A DNA stretch of 38,713 nucleotides from Nostoc desertorum CM1-VF14 (lineage in GTDB: Bacteria > Cyanobacteriota > Cyanobacteriia > Cyanobacteriales > Nostocaceae), in the NCBI GenBank assembly GCA_019359245.1, contig JAHHHR010000068.1, positions 1 to 38,713 on the forward strand, written 5' to 3'. Shown here in pieces: positions 29,911-37,942 of this stretch (position 1 is the stretch's first letter; each line of letters opens with the position of its first letter). The notes under the pieces were generated by a model that saw nothing but the letters and a program-made list of their open reading frames with translations, had not been told where the DNA came from and ran no database searches. Made by a program: the position numbers and the translations under genes.

Positions 29911-30237
29911 ATGAGACCCACAATATCCATTCCTCAACACTGGGCATACCCTCGCTTTACTTTGGAACAGCGTACAGAACAAGGCACGATTCTTGGACTT
30001 TACTACTACCCATCGGGTACAGAGTTGGCTGAACAATTTGATGATGGTTGGCGTTATGCTCTGAAGCCTAACAAGAATTCTGATGAAATATCGTACTTGA
30101 AAGAGGATCAAATTAAACCGCTCACACCAGAAGAATTATTCTCAGAAATTACCGCAGAGATTAAGTTTTATCAACAGCAAATCTCTATTCTGCAACAACA
30201 GTTAGTCGTATTAACCGGAGGTTTCACAAATGCCTAA
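29911..30237 (+). CDS. Hypothetical protein with C-terminal coiled coil
   Basis: The 108-residue protein begins MRPTISIPQHWAYPRFTLEQ. The middle (TILGLYYYPSGTELAEQFDD, GWRYAL) reads like a short beta-rich domain. The end (EITAEIKFYQQQISILQQQL) is a clear amphipathic helix likely to form a coiled coil. I do not recognise a family. Its last 8 bases overlap the start of the next gene (30230), and this tight packing supports translation of both. It belongs to the rightward operon. Confidence 0.65.
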   Translation: MRPTISIPQHWAYPRFTLEQRTEQGTILGLYYYPSGTELAEQFDDGWRYALKPNKNSDEISYLKEDQIKPLTPEELFSEITAEIKFYQQQISILQQQLVVLTGGFTNA

Positions 30238-30433
30238 GACGGTTGACCCCAGTTTTGACCGTAGAGCCAATCATTTGCTGCGTTCGATTCGGCTTTGTGG
30301 TGGTTGCGTTCCATTACATCGGCTGCAATTCCAATTTTCGGATTCAGTTATTCAAACACTGCTGGATAAAGAACTGGTGCAAGTACAGAACACGAGACGC
30401 GGCTTTTTATTGGAGATTGCCGAGGATTTTTAG
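30230..30433 (+). CDS. Small hypothetical protein
   Basis: The 67-residue protein begins MPKTVDPSFDRRANHLLRSI and ends RRGFLLEIAEDF. The pattern CGGCVPLHRLQFQFSDSVIQ, then LLDKELVQVQNTRRGFLLEI has the look of a small winged-helix (helix, helix, then a two-strand wing), so nucleic-acid binding is possible, but this is only a secondary-structure impression. It overlaps the previous gene by 8 bases. A longer frame covering it in another phase starts at 30243, but only its later part is a gene. Confidence 0.6.
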   Translation: MPKTVDPSFDRRANHLLRSIRLCGGCVPLHRLQFQFSDSVIQTLLDKELVQVQNTRRGFLLEIAEDF

Positions 30434-30458
30434 GTTATTAATCCCAGAGGAGAAAAGC

Positions 30459-30917
30459 ATGATTGACCACATTAATGCACTCAAAACAAGTTGGTATCTC
30501 TCTCCGCCTTGGGGACAAACAATTCCACCTGTTGAGGTGAATTTACTGGAAAGAGTGTACCTGAGAACCACGAGAACATTTGGCTACTGTTGCGGTATGC
30601 AATGTAAGCATGAGTGCTGGATTTATTCAATTGATTGCCGTAATGAAATACTGCACGCCACACAAAACCAAATCATCGGGACTGGAGAGTTAGAAGCCAT
30701 CACTGTGCAAAAACCTGCTTTCGTTCTGGGCGAAAGAGTGATCCTCTGTTCTCACGACAAAGGAACAAAGCAACGGCTGATTTTGGGGATTGCGCTGGTG
30801 CATGATTCTTGGTTTTACCTTGTTGAATTAATGTCGCCAACGTTAATTAAGACACCAACTATATCGAATCGTTTCTCATTAGTTGGTGAGAAAAGTTTGC
30901 TGCGAGTGAATACCTAA
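30459..30917 (+). CDS. DUF1392-like Nostocaceae protein
   Basis: The ATG at 30459 is preceded by AGAGGAG and gives 152 residues, beginning MIDHINALKTSWYLSPPWGQ. The frame is open from 30243, but those 72 codons overlap the previous gene and are not coding. The tract VYLRTTRTFGYCCGMQCKHE CWIYSID and the end NRFSLVGEKSLLRVNT agree with my recollection of DUF1392, a family of about 150 residues that is nearly confined to Nostocaceae. It has five cysteines. Function unknown. It supports an origin of this region in a Nostocales plasmid or integrated element. Confidence 0.75.
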   Translation: MIDHINALKTSWYLSPPWGQTIPPVEVNLLERVYLRTTRTFGYCCGMQCKHECWIYSIDCRNEILHATQNQIIGTGELEAITVQKPAFVLGERVILCSHDKGTKQRLILGIALVHDSWFYLVELMSPTLIKTPTISNRFSLVGEKSLLRVNT

Positions 30918-30948
30918 AGTTTTGAAATTTACTTAGGAGTCGAACAGG

Positions 30949-31884
30949 ATGAGTTTACCTTTAAATCAAAATGTTTTAGTCGAGTCTCCATCATTGAGAA
31001 CTTCTGCACTTTCTAACCTAGATGATTCTCGTGCCCAAGAAGTTCTCAGCAAAGCAAAGGCAATAGTGTTCGCTGTATGGAACGGTAGCGGCTGGGCAAC
31101 TACTGCACAAATAGCGGAATATTTTTTAGTTACAGAGTCCGCAGTCAAAGAACTAACAAGAGTAAATCAATCTGAATTCCAAACCCAAGAAACTAAAACC
31201 CTTGCTGGGAAGGACTTACGTGATGCTCGACAGACACTCTGTCTACCATCGAGAACTTCCCAAGTTAGAGTTTTTTCGGCTTTGGGTGCATTAAGGATCG
31301 CAATGATCTTGCAGCAATCTCAAGTAGCAGCGCAAGTTAGAACCATCATTTTAGACTTGGTTGCAGCAGTTCCCAGCATCACTCCTCAAACTCCTGCACC
31401 TGTTCCTGCTCTCCCACCGGTGGAACAACGATTGCATACTCTTGTCCTGGCAATGAAAACTTTAGCTGAGTTAACTGGTGGCAGACTCAACCCATACATG
31501 GAACAGCAATTTAAAGACTATGCCGGGAATCTTCTGGCAGAACACAACAGAAAATTGTTAACCCCTTCGGAAGAACGATGGTTGGGGGTTGTGAACTTTG
31601 CAGAGAACGAACTTGGAAAGAAAGTCCCCCTGAGCGGCGCTCACTATCGGGGACACTTGGGCACATGGGTGAGAACATTTTACCCACAGTTAGGCGATCG
31701 CCAAGAAACGCGATTGGTTAATGGCGTTCAACAGCCCATCTATGTCTACGCTTGCCACGATCCGGCTGTTGCGGCTGGGTTGACCAAAGCTATAGAAGAG
31801 TTCTTCGCTCATCCTAGTCCTGGAGCAGCGCTAAGGCAGGCGGGGGCTTTCGCTAGCAAAAAGGAACCAGTGCTGACCAAGTGA
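30949..31884 (+). CDS. Antirepressor/RhuM-like accessory protein
   Basis: The 311-residue protein starts at an ATG preceded by AGGAG. Residues 40-120 have a helix-turn-helix part (WATTAQIAEYFLVTESAVKE) followed by LRDARQTLCLPSRTSQVRVF and ALGALRIAMILQQSQVAAQV, similar in layout to the N-terminal domains of phage antirepressors and RhuM-type proteins. A proline-rich linker (PQTPAPVPALPPVEQR) follows. The C-terminal half (LTPSEERWLGVVNFAENELG; HYRGHLGTWVRTFYP) looks like a second DNA-associated domain. Assignment to the antirepressor type is an inference from pattern. It may counter the XRE repressor. Confidence 0.6.
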   Translation: MSLPLNQNVLVESPSLRTSALSNLDDSRAQEVLSKAKAIVFAVWNGSGWATTAQIAEYFLVTESAVKELTRVNQSEFQTQETKTLAGKDLRDARQTLCLPSRTSQVRVFSALGALRIAMILQQSQVAAQVRTIILDLVAAVPSITPQTPAPVPALPPVEQRLHTLVLAMKTLAELTGGRLNPYMEQQFKDYAGNLLAEHNRKLLTPSEERWLGVVNFAENELGKKVPLSGAHYRGHLGTWVRTFYPQLGDRQETRLVNGVQQPIYVYACHDPAVAAGLTKAIEEFFAHPSPGAALRQAGAFASKKEPVLTK

Positions 31885-32168
31885 AAGCGAACGCTCCCAC
31901 CACAGAAACGTTCGTTAACTAAAGATGGAATTTTTTGCTAAAGCATCAAATATCACCAATAACATTAAAAGTTTTTCTTTCATGCAGTCAAGCAACTAAC
32001 AGTATTTTGAAATTATTTGTTACAAGGATGACTTCTCTAGCAAATAATACGTATCTGAGAAAGTGTCGTCACTTCAAGATTCATAACAATCAAAATAAAA
32101 AGCGATTGCCGCTCAATAAGTAACAATCGCCACACAAAAACACTCATTGCATCTCTAGAGTAACAACA

Positions 32169-32627
32169 ATGAAAGCCATAGTTACAGTAGTTGAAAAAAT
32201 CACATCGGAAGCTCACATTAATATTCCTGACGGTTTAGCAGTAACAGCAATTAAGCAGCATATAACAGACCGCTATAACAGTGGCGAGATGCTGACTGAG
32301 ATGAACATTTTCCACGTTGATTTTGAATCTATTAGCGCTCACATTGATTCAAAACCTTATATTACTTGGCATCAAGGCAACCCTTGCGATCGCCGTCAGT
32401 ATTACTTCTGCAAACTGGGAAGATTTACTTTGACTCTGTTAACTGATACAGAGCAAAACTTAACTCGTATAGAAGTTTATTTTGGGCATCATAAGCAACT
32501 TATTTATACATCAGAAAAAGAGATATCCAAAGAATTGGCAACAGTTGAACTCCAAAACTTCTTAAGCGGATTAGCTGTTGAACTTCAGACTTTAAGCCAC
32601 ATTGAATTTAGTGAGGATGAAGTATGA
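32169..32627 (+). CDS. Hypothetical protein next to the adenine methyltransferase
   Basis: The 152-residue protein begins MKAIVTVVEKITSEAHINIP. It is mixed alpha/beta without a motif that I recognise (FHVDFESISAHIDSKPYITW; FYFCKLGRFTL-like beta strands; a final LSGLAVELQTLSHIEFSEDE helix and acidic tail). Its stop overlaps the start of the methyltransferase gene in ATGA (32624-32627), so the two are translated together and may work together. No toxin or nuclease motif is visible. Upstream are 284 non-coding bases with small inverted repeats at 32102-32130. Confidence 0.65.
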   Translation: MKAIVTVVEKITSEAHINIPDGLAVTAIKQHITDRYNSGEMLTEMNIFHVDFESISAHIDSKPYITWHQGNPCDRRQYYFCKLGRFTLTLLTDTEQNLTRIEVYFGHHKQLIYTSEKEISKELATVELQNFLSGLAVELQTLSHIEFSEDEV

Positions 32628-33313
32628 CTGTTGCACCATTATTAGCACCAGAAATCACCGTCATCGAAACTGTCACCCGACATCCTCTAAACTTCTATGA
32701 GTCTCCCTCCTGGTTCACAACGGAACTACTACGGCACGTTCCGTTATCTGGTGTCATTGGTGAGCCATGTGTCGGACATGGGGCGATCGCTTCTTTGTTG
32801 AATGTGTGCCCTCATGCAGAACATATTTGGACTAACGACATTGATCCGAACAAGCAGGCACATTTTCACTACGATGCAATATTAGCCGAATCATGGGAAG
32901 AATTTCCAGAGTGCGATTGGATCTGTACCAATCCGCCATATTCGGAGTTTGCATCCCCAATCATCAAGAATGCCTACCAGAAAGCGCGTATCGGTGTCGC
33001 TGCTTTTTTACTTACCAGCTTTCTGGAACCTTGTGACGATCGCGCTGATTTCTTGCAGCAGCACCCGCCCTCGCTTGTACTGATTCTGCCGCGCTTCTGT
33101 TTTCGCAAGGATAAAAGGGGTACTCGCTGGGCTACCGATAACGTTACCATCTCGTGCTTTGTGTGGGACAAACGCGCAACAGGGCAACAAATTATTATTC
33201 GTCCCAAATCAGAAATTATTGGGTTTTACAAAAATCCAGAACAGGCTATTTCACAAGAACGGGCTATTGAAATTGTTCGGGCAATCGCCAAAGGAGAATT
33301 ATGCAACAACTAA
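32624..33313 (+). CDS. N6-adenine DNA methyltransferase-like protein
   Basis: The 229-residue protein has the SAM-binding motif GEPCVGHGAIASLL (46-59) and the catalytic NPPY at 103-106 in DWICTNPPYSEFASP. These two in this order are characteristic of the gamma class of amino-methyltransferases that act on adenine in DNA. The chain is short and has no target-recognition domain, and no restriction enzyme is encoded nearby, so it is an orphan enzyme. The start overlaps the previous gene and its end overlaps the AlkB-like gene by 13 bases. Possible jobs are self-protection of the element against host restriction, or control of gene expression. Confidence 0.88.
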   Translation: MTVAPLLAPEITVIETVTRHPLNFYESPSWFTTELLRHVPLSGVIGEPCVGHGAIASLLNVCPHAEHIWTNDIDPNKQAHFHYDAILAESWEEFPECDWICTNPPYSEFASPIIKNAYQKARIGVAAFLLTSFLEPCDDRADFLQQHPPSLVLILPRFCFRKDKRGTRWATDNVTISCFVWDKRATGQQIIIRPKSEIIGFYKNPEQAISQERAIEIVRAIAKGELCNN

Positions 33314-33900
33314 CTTTGTTTCCTGAATCTGCTCCTACTTTACCAGTCAACTATTATCCAGAGTTTCTCACTCTTACTGAAGCTGACGAACTCTACCAAC
33401 ATTGCCAAGAACTGCAATGGCAGCAAAACACAATCAGAATGCTGGGTAAAACGATGCCTGTTCCGCGCTTAGAGTGTATTTATGGCGATGAAGGCTGTGA
33501 TTACCTTTACTCTAAGAGCGTACTACTTAAACCACTGCCTTGGACTTCATCGCTAGCTCAACTGCGAGATAGGATTACAGCTGCCACTGGTTACAGCTTC
33601 CGCATTGTCATCGGCAATCAGTACAGGACTGGACAAGACAGTATCGGCTGGCACAACGACAGTGAAGCTTCGATGGGATTGAACCCAGCCATCGCATCCA
33701 TCAGTCTGGGTTCAATGAGGAAATTCCAAATCAAGCTCATTGGGGGTAAGTCTACTGATTTTTGGCTGGAACACGGGAGTTTACTGGTGATGCACCCAGG
33801 TTGTCAATCAACACATCTGCATCAAGTACCCAAAACCACCAAAGTTGTCAGTACCCGTATTAATCTGACATTTCGACCACACATTGGAGGTAAAAGATGA
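33301..33900 (+). CDS. AlkB-family 2-oxoglutarate/Fe(II) dioxygenase
   Basis: The 199-residue protein has the Fe ligands H118 and D120 in IGWHNDSE and H174 in THLHQVPK, and the 2-oxoglutarate-binding arginine in STRINLTFR. The substrate-lid region with PRLECIYGDEG also fits the AlkB-homologue 2/3 type. Such enzymes remove methyl groups from N1-methyladenine and N3-methylcytosine in DNA or RNA by oxidation. The length matches the single-domain family. It overlaps the methyltransferase by 13 bases, so one transcript makes a base methylator and a base demethylator. Many plasmids and viruses carry AlkB for repair of their own nucleic acids. Confidence 0.92.
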   Translation: MQQLTLFPESAPTLPVNYYPEFLTLTEADELYQHCQELQWQQNTIRMLGKTMPVPRLECIYGDEGCDYLYSKSVLLKPLPWTSSLAQLRDRITAATGYSFRIVIGNQYRTGQDSIGWHNDSEASMGLNPAIASISLGSMRKFQIKLIGGKSTDFWLEHGSLLVMHPGCQSTHLHQVPKTTKVVSTRINLTFRPHIGGKR

Positions 33901-33963
33901 CCTCTTGTTCTCGCTCTTGGTGAGGTTTATATCCAAGATTATTAATATTTAAGGAGGATTTAT

Positions 33964-35010
33964 ATGGGATTTCGTAATGGTAAACCCTCTAAACAGTTTA
34001 CAGCAATTCCCAACAGTTTAATTCGTGATCACAACCTTACTGATTCAACATTTAGGTTGATTTCTTGGGTAGCTTCTCACGACGAAAATTTTGATATTAG
34101 TTTTACGGTAATCGAAAAACATTTGGGGTACAAACGAGACAAAATCCGTAATGCTATCAAAAACGCTGAACAAAATGACTATTTAGTGAGAGTTCAAGAG
34201 AACAACCCGAACAATGGTAAGTTTGACTGGCAATATTACATTTTTACCAGCAAAGAAGACACAAAGTTATTTCGAGAAAATCATTCATCCATAGGTAAGT
34301 CGTCCATAGGTGAGTCATCCGTAAGTGGGTCATCCATAGGTGGATCGTCCATAGGTGGGTTATCCATAGGTGGGTTATCCATAGGTGGGTCATCCACCCC
34401 TCATATAGAAAAACAATTAGAAGAAAATAAATTAGAAGAAAAACACATACAAGAAGCACCCCCAACTCAGAACGCATTTCCCACCCAAAAATCGTGTGTG
34501 TGTGAAACTGAACAACTAAACCTTGAAAAACCAACTCCAGAAAAACCAAGCTTAGAAAAATCAACCCCAGAAGAACCAACCCCACAACAACCCACTTCGT
34601 TGTCAAAAAATTCCGAGTCTTTGCAACAAACCGATAACCCCTCAAGAGGATCAACTATTGCGGCGGGGTCGTTCGCAAAATCCGAACAATCGAATAAGCC
34701 ACAACTAACCTGTCCCTACAAGAGGGCGCAGAACGTGGAAGAACTGATCGATGCGTGGATTACAGATCCGACTGCTTTTGCTGATGATTATGTGCCACTG
34801 GTTGTCAGAGAAAAAATCAAGTGGAATCGCTGGGTTTTGCCTTGGCACAGTGGAGAGCGAAAGCTGAATAACTTGTACCAGAACTTCAACCCGATAGTCG
34901 TGGACTTCTTGGCTGCTGAGTTATCTACTAAGTCGAAACGCTCGGCACAACTCGAAATTACTCATGCGATCGCAGTAATGAACACCTGGGAGAAAACCAA
35001 AGGTGGGTAG
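33964..35010 (+). CDS. Winged-helix replication initiator-like protein
   Basis: A strong AAGGAGG precedes the ATG at 33964. The 348-residue protein begins FRNGKPSKQFTAIPNSLIRD, then LTDSTFRLISWVASHDENFD and YKRDKIRNAIKNAEQNDYLV, a winged-helix fold typical of phage and plasmid replication initiators or replisome organisers (DnaD/RepA/protein-O style). Residues 109-143 are seven five-residue repeats (SIGGS), then comes a P/E/K-rich linker (EKPTPEKPSLEKSTPEEP). The C-terminal domain (VEELIDAWITDPTAFADDYV; HSGERKLNNLYQNFNPIVVD) may contact the helicase. DnaB follows after one small gene, which fits an initiator/loader role. Confidence 0.75.
   Translation: MGFRNGKPSKQFTAIPNSLIRDHNLTDSTFRLISWVASHDENFDISFTVIEKHLGYKRDKIRNAIKNAEQNDYLVRVQENNPNNGKFDWQYYIFTSKEDTKLFRENHSSIGKSSIGESSVSGSSIGGSSIGGLSIGGLSIGGSSTPHIEKQLEENKLEEKHIQEAPPTQNAFPTQKSCVCETEQLNLEKPTPEKPSLEKSTPEEPTPQQPTSLSKNSESLQQTDNPSRGSTIAAGSFAKSEQSNKPQLTCPYKRAQNVEELIDAWITDPTAFADDYVPLVVREKIKWNRWVLPWHSGERKLNNLYQNFNPIVVDFLAAELSTKSKRSAQLEITHAIAVMNTWEKTKGG
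34288..34392. repeat. Seven tandem 15-bp units inside the initiator gene
   Basis: The unit TCCATAGGTGGGTCA starts at 34288 and repeats seven times in exact 15-base steps with a few substitutions, followed by a partial unit. In frame it reads SIGGS or close variants. Units could act as a flexible spacer or, as in some plasmids, as DNA-level iterons within a rep gene. Confidence 0.9.
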
Positions 35011-35019
35011 ACGAACCTG

Positions 35020-35337
35020 ATGCAGCGTTATCAGCAAGCACTATTGCAAACAGAAAAACAGCCCCTACCTCAACAGCACACTGCTTTGGCTCACAGAGCA
35101 AACAATACCATTAGCAGTTCGCTCGAAGATGCGTTGGCACAAGACCAAATGCGCCGTCAGCAAGAGCAATCCATTCGGGTTCCATCCAATGAGTATCAAC
35201 ATAGCCCACAAATGCTGGAGCTAAAAGCAAAACTTCAAGCCGCAGCCAACGCTCCAAGAGTTCCGAGTAACACCAGACCATCTTCCACGAATTTGCGAGA
35301 AGTTGAAGCGCAGTTAAAATTAGCACTAAGAGCATAA
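35020..35337 (+). CDS. Small hypothetical protein between initiator and DnaB genes
   Basis: The 105-residue protein starts at the ATG at 35020, ten bases after the initiator stop, and ends two bases before the DnaB start, so it is part of the same transcript. It is rich in Q, A and R (MQRYQQALLQTEKQPLPQQ; SSLEDALAQDQMRRQQEQ; LELKAKLQAAANAPRVPS) with helical segments and no enzyme motif. By position between initiator and helicase it could be a helicase-loading or primosome helper, but no sequence similarity supports this. Function unknown. Confidence 0.65.
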   Translation: MQRYQQALLQTEKQPLPQQHTALAHRANNTISSSLEDALAQDQMRRQQEQSIRVPSNEYQHSPQMLELKAKLQAAANAPRVPSNTRPSSTNLREVEAQLKLALRA

Positions 35338-35339
35338 TT

Positions 35340-36689
35340 ATGCATCCTAATCAAGACAACGTAATTCCTTTTGGCTCTAACTATCCAGTTTCAGGTTTGC
35401 CCCCACAAAACATCGAAGCTGAAGAAGCGATTTTGGGCGGGATTATGCTTGACCCAGAAGCAATAACCAGAGTCAGCGATCGCCTAAGCGTTGAAGCCTT
35501 TTACATCAGCGGCCACAAAGATATCTATCAAGCCGCAGTCCAACTTCATGCTACATACCAACCCACAGATTTACTAAGCGTCACTGCATGGTTGGCTGAC
35601 CACAATTTGCTAAACCGCATTGGTGGCAGGAATAAGTTAGCAACTCTGGTAGACCGAACTGTATCAGCCGTCAACATCGATGCTTTGGCCGATCTGGTGA
35701 TGGAGAAATATCGACGGCGGCAGTTAATTAAAGCTGGTTCAGAAGTTGTCAAACTTGCTTACGAAACAGAAACTGAACTACCACTTGTACTAAATCTTGC
35801 CGAGGCAGAAGTTTTCGCTGTCACCCAAAATCAAAGCGATGAACGCTGCAAGGTTTTCTCAGCACAAGACATGGGCATTGAACTTTTTCAAAAGCTGGAG
35901 ATGGGGAATATGGCAGGCGACAGAGTTGGTTGGTACGACCTCGAAAACATCACCGGGGGGATTTATCCAAGCAGCTTGGTAGTGGTGGCTGCTGAATCCC
36001 ACATGGGCAAAACTCACTTCATGATTTCTTACGCTTACGAAATCATGACTAAACTTGGCTTACCTGTTCTATATGTAACTCCAGAAATGGATAAGAATCA
36101 ACTCAATGCCCGAATGCTAGCCCGAATCACAGGCGTAGACGCTTCTATGATTCAAACCAATACTCAGTGCTACTGGGAGCAAATAGCACAAGGCATAGGA
36201 CAGATGGTGGAACTGCCTTGGAAAGTCTATGAGCATTCCTCCCCTACAACCACAATGATTGCTTCTGCTGTGCGCCGTGCCATTGCCGAATTTGGTGGTT
36301 CTATTGGTGCTGTGTTTATTGACTACTTGCAACAGATTCCTCTGGAATCCGGCGGAAACATGGCCTTTGAAGTCGGCAAGATTACCCGTCAGATTCGGGA
36401 TATTGCCAAGTCTCACAAAATCCCTGTTTTCTTGGGCTGTCAAATCAATCGGGGAAATCAAACTACGGCTGATAAACGCCCCAATCGTCATTTACTTCGC
36501 AACTCTGGCGAAATCTTCGAGGTTTGCGACCAGTTAATTATGCTTTACCGCGATGCTGTTTACACAAAAGACTCAAGCGATCGCACTATTGAGTTGATTG
36601 TTGAGAAAAACCGCCTTTACGGTAAACTCGGCACTGCAACGATGTTGTGCGACTTATCGACCTCGAAATTTTTGAACTTGGCGAGGTAA
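35340..36689 (+). CDS. Replicative DNA helicase DnaB, divergent accessory type
   Basis: The 449-residue protein has the DnaB N-terminal helical domain (PPQNIEAEEAILGGIMLDPE; KDIYQAAVQL; RIGGRNKLATLVDRT) and a RecA-like core. Walker A is AAESHMGKTH (K224, T225), with EH replacing the usual RPS. VTPEM carries the catalytic glutamate, IGAVFIDYLQQI is Walker B, and EKNRLYGKLGTATM is the arginine-finger region (usually KQRNGPxG). DnaB unwinds DNA at the fork as a hexamer. The differences in nearly all motifs show an accessory copy from a plasmid, phage or integrative element rather than the chromosomal one. Expected partners are the initiator-like protein and host primase. Confidence 0.95.
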   Translation: MHPNQDNVIPFGSNYPVSGLPPQNIEAEEAILGGIMLDPEAITRVSDRLSVEAFYISGHKDIYQAAVQLHATYQPTDLLSVTAWLADHNLLNRIGGRNKLATLVDRTVSAVNIDALADLVMEKYRRRQLIKAGSEVVKLAYETETELPLVLNLAEAEVFAVTQNQSDERCKVFSAQDMGIELFQKLEMGNMAGDRVGWYDLENITGGIYPSSLVVVAAESHMGKTHFMISYAYEIMTKLGLPVLYVTPEMDKNQLNARMLARITGVDASMIQTNTQCYWEQIAQGIGQMVELPWKVYEHSSPTTTMIASAVRRAIAEFGGSIGAVFIDYLQQIPLESGGNMAFEVGKITRQIRDIAKSHKIPVFLGCQINRGNQTTADKRPNRHLLRNSGEIFEVCDQLIMLYRDAVYTKDSSDRTIELIVEKNRLYGKLGTATMLCDLSTSKFLNLAR

Positions 36690-36704
36690 ACGGGATGAAG
36701 TTAA

Positions 36705-37109
36705 TTAATTCGGCGTACTACTGCCACCATTTCGGTCACGCAGATACTCCCAAATTCTGCGGATTTCTTCTTGAAAAGCTTGACGGTCGCGCTCTGCTTG
36801 AAGCAAGGAAGCAAGCAAAACTTCTCGGTCGCGGTCAGCTTGAATTTCATTTTCCCTTATGGTTTGACGGTCACGTTCAGCATCTCTTTGAGCAGCACGT
36901 AATCCTTCCTGATGGAGACGCGCAATGTCAGCCAATTCCCTAATGGTACGCTCCAACCTTGCAATGGTTTGCGAATTTCCCCGTGTTTCCCGCCTATTAG
37001 CATTTTGTACTGTCCTGAGCAAATCCAGTTCGTCACCGATCTCTTCTAGACGAGTATCAATATTATCAAACCTTACACTGGTATCTTCTGGTGGAAAAGC
37101 GTTTGTCAT
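36705..37109 (-). CDS. Coiled-coil protein
   Basis: The 134-residue protein starts at an ATG preceded by GGAGGGATT. It is almost entirely charged helix: FDNIDTRLEEIGDELDLLRT, then QTIARLERTIRELADIARLH and ERDRQTIRENEIQADRDREV. Such proteins form long coiled coils and are frequent on Nostoc plasmids, often in several copies. There is no membrane segment. The gene is convergent with DnaB (15 bases apart) and divergent from the broken gene at 37161. Role unknown; a scaffold or partition-related part is possible but unsupported. Confidence 0.75.
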   Translation of the reverse strand: MTNAFPPEDTSVRFDNIDTRLEEIGDELDLLRTVQNANRRETRGNSQTIARLERTIRELADIARLHQEGLRAAQRDAERDRQTIRENEIQADRDREVLLASLLQAERDRQAFQEEIRRIWEYLRDRNGGSSTPN

Positions 37110-37160
37110 AATCCCTCCTTTCTCTTTCTATTCTCGCAGAAACTCACAACTACAGACTTT

Positions 37161-37541
37161 ATGAGTACAACTATCCAACAACTCTTCCATAAATGGGCAA
37201 CTCTTGCCCCTGATGAATGTTTATCTACTGAGTGGGATTAAAAGTTCAAGCTCCGAATTTTACCAGATGTTGAAAGGTGCAATTCTCTTACTGCTAGTCG
37301 CCAAATTATTACTGAGAACTTAGAAACACATTTGGCTAATCGGCGTGATCTTACAATTCAATTGTTGAATTTTGTGTTACTAACGATTATTTATCACTGT
37401 GCGGCTCGACAGTCCAGTATTAGCTTCAACTTTACAGAACTTGGGACTATCGCCACAATCTGCAACGGACTGCGTTCACAGCCATATCCGCACACGGCAC
37501 TTGCAGCGCTGGATGCATACATTCAATTGCTGGAGTTTTAA
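37161..37541 (+). pseudogene. Hypothetical gene interrupted by one in-frame stop
   Basis: The ATG at 37161 opens MSTTIQQLFHKWATLAPDEC LSTEWD and then meets TAA at 37239-37241. The same frame continues without another stop for 99 codons: FKLRILPDVERCNSLTASRQ, HLANRRDLTIQLLNFVLLTI, and LGTIATICNGLRSQPYPHTA before the end at 37541, 5 bases ahead of the ASCH gene. A single C-to-A or similar change (TAC to TAA) would explain it. The fragment from 37332 could still be made from an internal start. I recognise no family. Confidence 0.7.
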
Positions 37542-37546
37542 AAAAG

Positions 37547-37942
37547 ATGAAAGCGCTATCTGTTCGTCAGCCTTGGGCATGGGCAATAATTTATGCTCTT
37601 AAAGACATAGAAAACCGTGGCTGGCCTATCAATTACCGAGGTGATATTCTCATTCATGCAGCCAAAACCTGTACCAAAAAAGAGTACCAGTTAGCGAAAG
37701 AATTTTGTCAAAGCATGGGGGTAATAATCCCAGAGTTGATCTCTCTACGTCGCGGTCAAGTTATTGGCATTGTCACAATAGTTGATTGCAAGTTTTCACA
37801 AGTTGCATCTGGCTGGGGGATGGCTGAACAGTACCACTGGGAATTGGCGAATCCACGAGAAGTTACACCAATTCCTTACATCGGCCAACTGGGGATTTTT
37901 GAAGTACCGGATGATTTGGTCAGGAGTGCGATCGCCTTATGA
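37547..37942 (+). CDS. ASCH-domain protein
   Basis: The 131-residue protein begins MKALSVRQPWAWAIIYALKD IENRGWPI. The SVRQPWAxxI and K-x-x-E-N-R-x-W motifs are those of the ASCH domain, a PUA-like beta barrel that binds or cleaves modified nucleosides and RNA. IHAAKTC and RRGQVIGIVTIVDC continue the barrel, and LGIFEVPDD closes it. Some members hydrolyse N4-acetylcytidine. The gene overlaps the cytosine methyltransferase gene in ATGA (37939-37942), so the two are coupled. Together they may deal with modified cytosine, which is an inference from position. Confidence 0.88.
   Translation: MKALSVRQPWAWAIIYALKDIENRGWPINYRGDILIHAAKTCTKKEYQLAKEFCQSMGVIIPELISLRRGQVIGIVTIVDCKFSQVASGWGMAEQYHWELANPREVTPIPYIGQLGIFEVPDDLVRSAIAL

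Noticed and set aside
31935..32123. 62-codon plus-strand frame between two operon genes
   Set aside because: No ribosome-binding site or recognisable domain; it overlaps a small hairpin region.
34244..34654. 136-codon minus-strand frame
   Set aside because: It is antisense to the repeat region of the initiator gene; its W/L-rich repeats come from the 15-bp units.
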